Shown: positions 5,895-8,310 of the stretch, piece by piece | Numbering within the stretch: the stretch's first letter is position 1 | Layout: the number at the start of each line of letters is the position of its first letter | From: Anaerolineae bacterium | Lineage (GTDB): Bacteria; Chloroflexota; Anaerolineae; JAAYZQ01 | Length of the DNA stretch: 8,310 nucleotides | Reading direction: 5' to 3' | NCBI GenBank assembly: GCA_016929795.1 | Contig: JAFGIA010000283.1 | Span: 1 to 8,310 of the forward strand | Position numbers and translations under genes: made by a program | The notes under the pieces: model-generated | The model's input: the letters and a program-made list of their open reading frames with translations, nothing else | Database searches by the model: none | What the model was told of the DNA's origin: nothing

Positions 5895-7504
5895 CCCGCC
5901 ACGCCGTGAGCCAGCGCATGGTCACTCGCCTTGTCTTGCACGCCCACCCGCTGCAAGCCACCGCCGAGGCATGGCTGGCCGGCGGCGCATTGCTTGCGTT
6001 GCTCCTCTGGGCCCAGGCCAGCCTCCAGCCCAACGGTGTATTCCAGGGCACGGTTTTCCTGACCGCCGCCGCCGCCTGCTGGTGCGCGCTGCGCATCCGC
6101 CTGCCGGGCCACCAGCGCCGCTGGCGCCGCTGGGCCGCCGAATTCGGGCCGGCGCTTCTCCTGAGCTGGCTGCTGGCCACAACGTGGGGGATAGCACTCG
6201 ACCACTCTTGGCAAGCGCCGCCCGCAGCCGCCGACGTGTGGCTGCTGATTCTTTTTCTGCTCATGACGGGCCCCGAGTACCTGGTCCTGCGCGTTGGGAT
6301 CCAGGCCTGGAACTTGTGGAGCACAATGCGCCGTCGCCGCCTCGTCTGGTCGCTCACCCACCTCCAGGTGCAGGTCGTGGCTCTCTTTGCCAGCGTCTAC
6401 CTCGTGCTCCTGACGGTTGTCCTCTTGGTCGAGAGCTACCTGCCCTCTCAAGCTGCCCAAGAGAGCGGCTTGCCCGCGATTGTCTCCAGCCTGGTTTTCA
6501 CCTTCCTGCCCCTGCTCGCCGTCGCACTGGTAGCCACCGGCATCCTCCTATCCATCGTCCTGCCGCCGACCGCGCTCTTTTCTTATCTCCTCGCGCGCCG
6601 CACCACCCGCCGCCTGGAAGCGCTAACCGGCGCCGCCGCCCGGCTTCGCCGCGGCGACTATGGGGCCCGCGTCGAGGTCGACGGCGAGGACGAGGTTGCC
6701 CAGCTCCAGGCCGATTTCAACACCATGGCCGCCGACCTGGAGCGGGCCATGAGTGAGCTGGCCCAGGAGCGTGACCGCGTGGCGTCGCTGCTGAATAGCC
6801 AGCGCGCGCTGGTGGCGACCGTCTCGCACGAGCTGCGCACCCCGGTGGCGACGGCGCGCGCCTATCTCGAATCGGGCCGGCAGTCGTGGGCCGGCGAGCT
6901 GTCCGACCTGGCGCGGCGCGACCTGCAGGTGGTGGAGAACGAGATCGGCCGCCTCCACCTGCTCATCGACGACCTCTTTACCCTGGCCCGCGTCGAGGCG
7001 GGAGGCCTGAAGCTGGAGGTGCGGACTGTCGACGTCGGTGCCCTGATCCAGCGGCACGTGGCGGCCATCGCGCCCCTGGCCTGGCAGTCGGGGCGGGTGG
7101 AGGTCGTCGCGGATGTGCCCGTTTCGCTGCCGCCGGCCCTCGCCGACGAGGCGCGCGTCGAGCAGGTGCTCGGCAACCTGCTGCGCAACGCCGTGCGCCA
7201 CACCCTGCCCGGCGGGATCGTGATCGCGACTGCTATGCAAGAGAATGGCTGGGTGCGGATCGAGGTGCACGACACGGGCGAGGGCATCCCGCCCGAGGAG
7301 CTGCCCCACATCTGGGAACGCTTTTACCGGGGGCAGCGGCCGGCCGAATCGCAGCCGGGCCGCGCCGAAGAAAAAAGTGGCGCCGGCCTCGGCCTGGCCC
7401 TCGTCAAGGAGCTCACTGAAGCCATGGCCGGCACCGTCTCGGTCCACAGCATCGTCGGCCAGGGCTCCACCTTCACCGTCAAACTGCCAACCTCCAGCCT
7501 CTGA
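5891..7504 (+). CDS. Polytopic sensor histidine kinase
   Basis: A 537-aa kinase, partner of the response regulator. The N-terminal half has about six membrane segments (roughly 26-44, 53-70, 84-103, 115-135, 160-182, 197-225). The extracytoplasmic loops are very short, at most about 14 residues (ESYLPSQAAQESG). The basic loops HQRRWRRW and MRRRRLVW mark the cytoplasmic side. A HAMP-like linker follows (about 222-285), then the dimerisation domain with phosphoacceptor H313 in VATVSHELRTPVA. The ATPase domain has the N-box NLLRNAVRH (N433), the G1 box DTGEGIPPEELPHIWERFYRG (D461) and the G2 box GAGLGLALV (about 497-505). The start is taken as GTG 5891, overlapping the regulator's stop; an ATG at 5918 in the same frame is the alternative, and neither has a strong ribosome site, so coupling is likely. 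With no sizeable outer domain, it probably senses within the membrane or through a partner such as the ABC transporter. Confidence 0.95.
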   Translation: MTRHAVSQRMVTRLVLHAHPLQATAEAWLAGGALLALLLWAQASLQPNGVFQGTVFLTAAAACWCALRIRLPGHQRRWRRWAAEFGPALLLSWLLATTWGIALDHSWQAPPAAADVWLLILFLLMTGPEYLVLRVGIQAWNLWSTMRRRRLVWSLTHLQVQVVALFASVYLVLLTVVLLVESYLPSQAAQESGLPAIVSSLVFTFLPLLAVALVATGILLSIVLPPTALFSYLLARRTTRRLEALTGAAARLRRGDYGARVEVDGEDEVAQLQADFNTMAADLERAMSELAQERDRVASLLNSQRALVATVSHELRTPVATARAYLESGRQSWAGELSDLARRDLQVVENEIGRLHLLIDDLFTLARVEAGGLKLEVRTVDVGALIQRHVAAIAPLAWQSGRVEVVADVPVSLPPALADEARVEQVLGNLLRNAVRHTLPGGIVIATAMQENGWVRIEVHDTGEGIPPEELPHIWERFYRGQRPAESQPGRAEEKSGAGLGLALVKELTEAMAGTVSVHSIVGQGSTFTVKLPTSSL

Positions 7505-7519
7505 TACCACCCTGGGATC

Positions 7520-7537
7520 GCCGAGCGCCAGCTCGGC
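7520..7537 (+). terminator. Small hairpin after the kinase gene
   Basis: GCCGAGC and GCTCGGC form a perfect 7-bp stem with a GCCA loop, 16 bases past the kinase stop. It is followed by CCACACTTTCATTC, a broken T-run. It could be a weak terminator that partly separates the kinase transcript from the ABC operon, which has its own promoter. Confidence 0.45.
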
Positions 7538-7583
7538 CCACACTTTCATTCATCGCGGTGCCCCGTCGGGCCTGGTCCCCCTC

Positions 7584-7623
7584 TGCGACAAAGTTGCGAC
7601 AAAGCGCTGATACGCGTGCGACA
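7584..7623 (+). promoter_or_regulatory. TGCGACA direct-repeat array on an 11-bp lattice
   Basis: TGCGACA occurs at 7584-7590, 7595-7601 and 7617-7623. The first two lie in a perfect 10-bp tandem TGCGACAAAG, and the third is exactly two 11-bp steps further. The empty slot at 7606 (GCTGATA) keeps only G, A and A. Seven-base units with 4-base spacers are typical of OmpR/PhoB-family sites. The last unit ends 9 bp before the -10 box TATCCT, the position of an activator that contacts RNA polymerase. The OmpR-family regulator encoded at 5172-5894 is the obvious candidate to bind here. Confidence 0.6.
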
Positions 7624-7629
7624 GGCGTA

Positions 7630-7638
7630 TGTTATCCT
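7630..7638 (+). promoter_or_regulatory. Extended -10 (TGT-TATCCT) of the ABC transporter operon
   Basis: TATCCT (7633-7638) is preceded by TG at 7630-7631, and no good -35 is found 17 bp upstream. The TGCGACA array takes its place. The start would be near 7645, giving a short leader with a perfect AGGAGGT. The -10 also lies inside a GACAGG/CCTGTC dyad (7620-7625/7636-7641), which may be chance or a second control site. Confidence 0.45.
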
Positions 7639-7667
7639 GTCCTCACATTACACAGGAGGTACAGACC

Positions 7668-8310
7668 ATGGATACCCTGCCCATCGTCACGTCCGGCCTG
7701 ACGCGCCGTTTTGGCCACGTCATGGCCGTCGCCGGCGTCAACCTGCAGGTGCCCGCGCGCAGCGTGTACGGTTTTCTCGGTCCCAATGGCGCCGGCAAGA
7801 CCACGACCATCCGCCTGCTGCTCGGCCTGCTGCGGCCCCATGCCGGCGAGGTGCATCTCTTTGAGGAGCCGCTGCGCCGCCACCGCCGCACCCTGCTCCG
7901 GCGCGTCGGGGCGCTCGTCGAATCGCCGTCGCTCTATCCCAACCTCACCGGGCGCGAGAACCTGGAAGTAACCCGTCGCCTGGTCGACGCGACACCAGCC
8001 CAGGCCGAGCGTGTCCTGCACATCGTCCATCTTGCCGGCGTGGCCCACCATCGCGTCTCGGGTTACTCGTCGGGCATGCGCCAGCGCCTGGGCCTCGCCC
8101 TGGCACTGCTCGCCGACCCCGAGCTGATCGTCCTCGACGAGCCGACGAATGGCCTCGACCCGGCCGGCATGCAAGAGATCCGCGCGCTGCTGCGCGCGCT
8201 GCCCGAGGAGTATGGCGTCACCGTTTTCCTTTCCAGCCATCTCCTGGCCGAGGTCGAGCAGGTGGCGACGCACATCGGCATCATCCAGGACGGCCGCCTG
8301 CGCTTCCAGG
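7668..8310 (+). CDS. BcrA-like ABC transporter ATP-binding protein (partial, cut by window end)
   Basis: The first 214 residues of an ABC ATPase of the bacitracin/lantibiotic-export subclass; the reading frame runs off the right edge. Walker A is GPNGAGKTT (38-46, K44). The Q-loop region VGALVESPSLYPNLTGRENL carries Glu instead of Gln at about residue 85, as is common in BcrA-type proteins. The signature is YSSGMRQRL (133-141), Walker B is LIVLDEP with D157 and E158, the D-loop is NGLDP and the switch histidine is H191 in SSHLLAEVE. It should power a separate ABC-2-type permease expected just past the window. The ATG at 7668 has a perfect AGGAGGT 7 bases upstream. It follows a two-component system and has its own promoter with a regulator-type repeat array, a setting typical of antimicrobial-peptide or envelope-stress resistance. 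The exported substrate cannot be read from the ATPase. Confidence 0.96.
   Translation, partial: MDTLPIVTSGLTRRFGHVMAVAGVNLQVPARSVYGFLGPNGAGKTTTIRLLLGLLRPHAGEVHLFEEPLRRHRRTLLRRVGALVESPSLYPNLTGRENLEVTRRLVDATPAQAERVLHIVHLAGVAHHRVSGYSSGMRQRLGLALALLADPELIVLDEPTNGLDPAGMQEIRALLRALPEEYGVTVFLSSHLLAEVEQVATHIGIIQDGRLRFQ

Overview
The window is a GC-rich chromosomal segment (high-GC codon thirds, long antisense open frames) carrying ordinary bacterial genes spaced by palindrome-rich intergenic DNA. A YugP-type protease, a membrane-anchored penicillin-acylase-family enzyme, a BcrA-like transporter module and REP-like palindromes together fit a member of Chloroflexota. That is an inference from gene content and style, not something proved here.

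Layout. (1) 1-235 holds no credible gene but several palindromes; a clear minus-strand Rho-independent terminator follows at 236-265. (2) 306-1285, minus strand: a two-gene operon of an 84-aa cysteine-rich putative metal-binding protein followed by a YugP-like membrane zinc metallopeptidase. (3) 1286-1470: a divergent control region with four 7-bp direct repeats spaced exactly 11 bp, as bound by OmpR/PhoB-family regulators. The repeats end 10 bp from a minus-strand TACAAT box. A separate plus-strand TTGCCT-N17-TACAAT promoter overlaps a dyad. (4) 1471-2101, plus strand: two tightly coupled small membrane proteins that look like diverged paralogues of unknown function. (5) 2117-2153: a strong hairpin between convergent genes. 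(6) 2191-4701, minus strand: a complete penicillin acylase (Ntn-hydrolase) with an N-terminal membrane anchor and a recognisable catalytic serine. (7) 4702-5171: a repeat island with a REP/MITE-like element, two mutually exclusive hairpins and a 16-bp perfect palindrome, flanked by the two divergent promoters. (8) 5172-7504, plus strand: an OmpR/PhoB-family response regulator overlapping a polytopic sensor histidine kinase. (9) 7505-7667: a small hairpin, then TGCGACA direct repeats on an 11-bp lattice just upstream of an extended -10 and a perfect Shine-Dalgarno. (10) 7668 to the edge: the ATPase of a BcrA-like (drug/peptide) ABC transporter, cut by the window end.

How the parts may work together. 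The response regulator, kinase and ABC ATPase have the layout of an antimicrobial-peptide or envelope-stress detoxification module. The TGCGACA array is the natural candidate binding site for the window's own response regulator, which would couple kinase signalling to transporter expression. The divergent penicillin acylase, which would act outside the membrane on N-acyl compounds, could belong to the same chemical-defence theme, but only proximity supports that. The left-hand operon and the small membrane-protein pair are probably controlled from their shared intergenic region by a different PhoB-class regulator.

I see no clearly new multi-gene system. The most interesting signals are the two different 11-bp-periodic operator arrays, the uncharacterised paralogous membrane-protein pair, and the recurring palindromes with a shared ACTTCAT loop.
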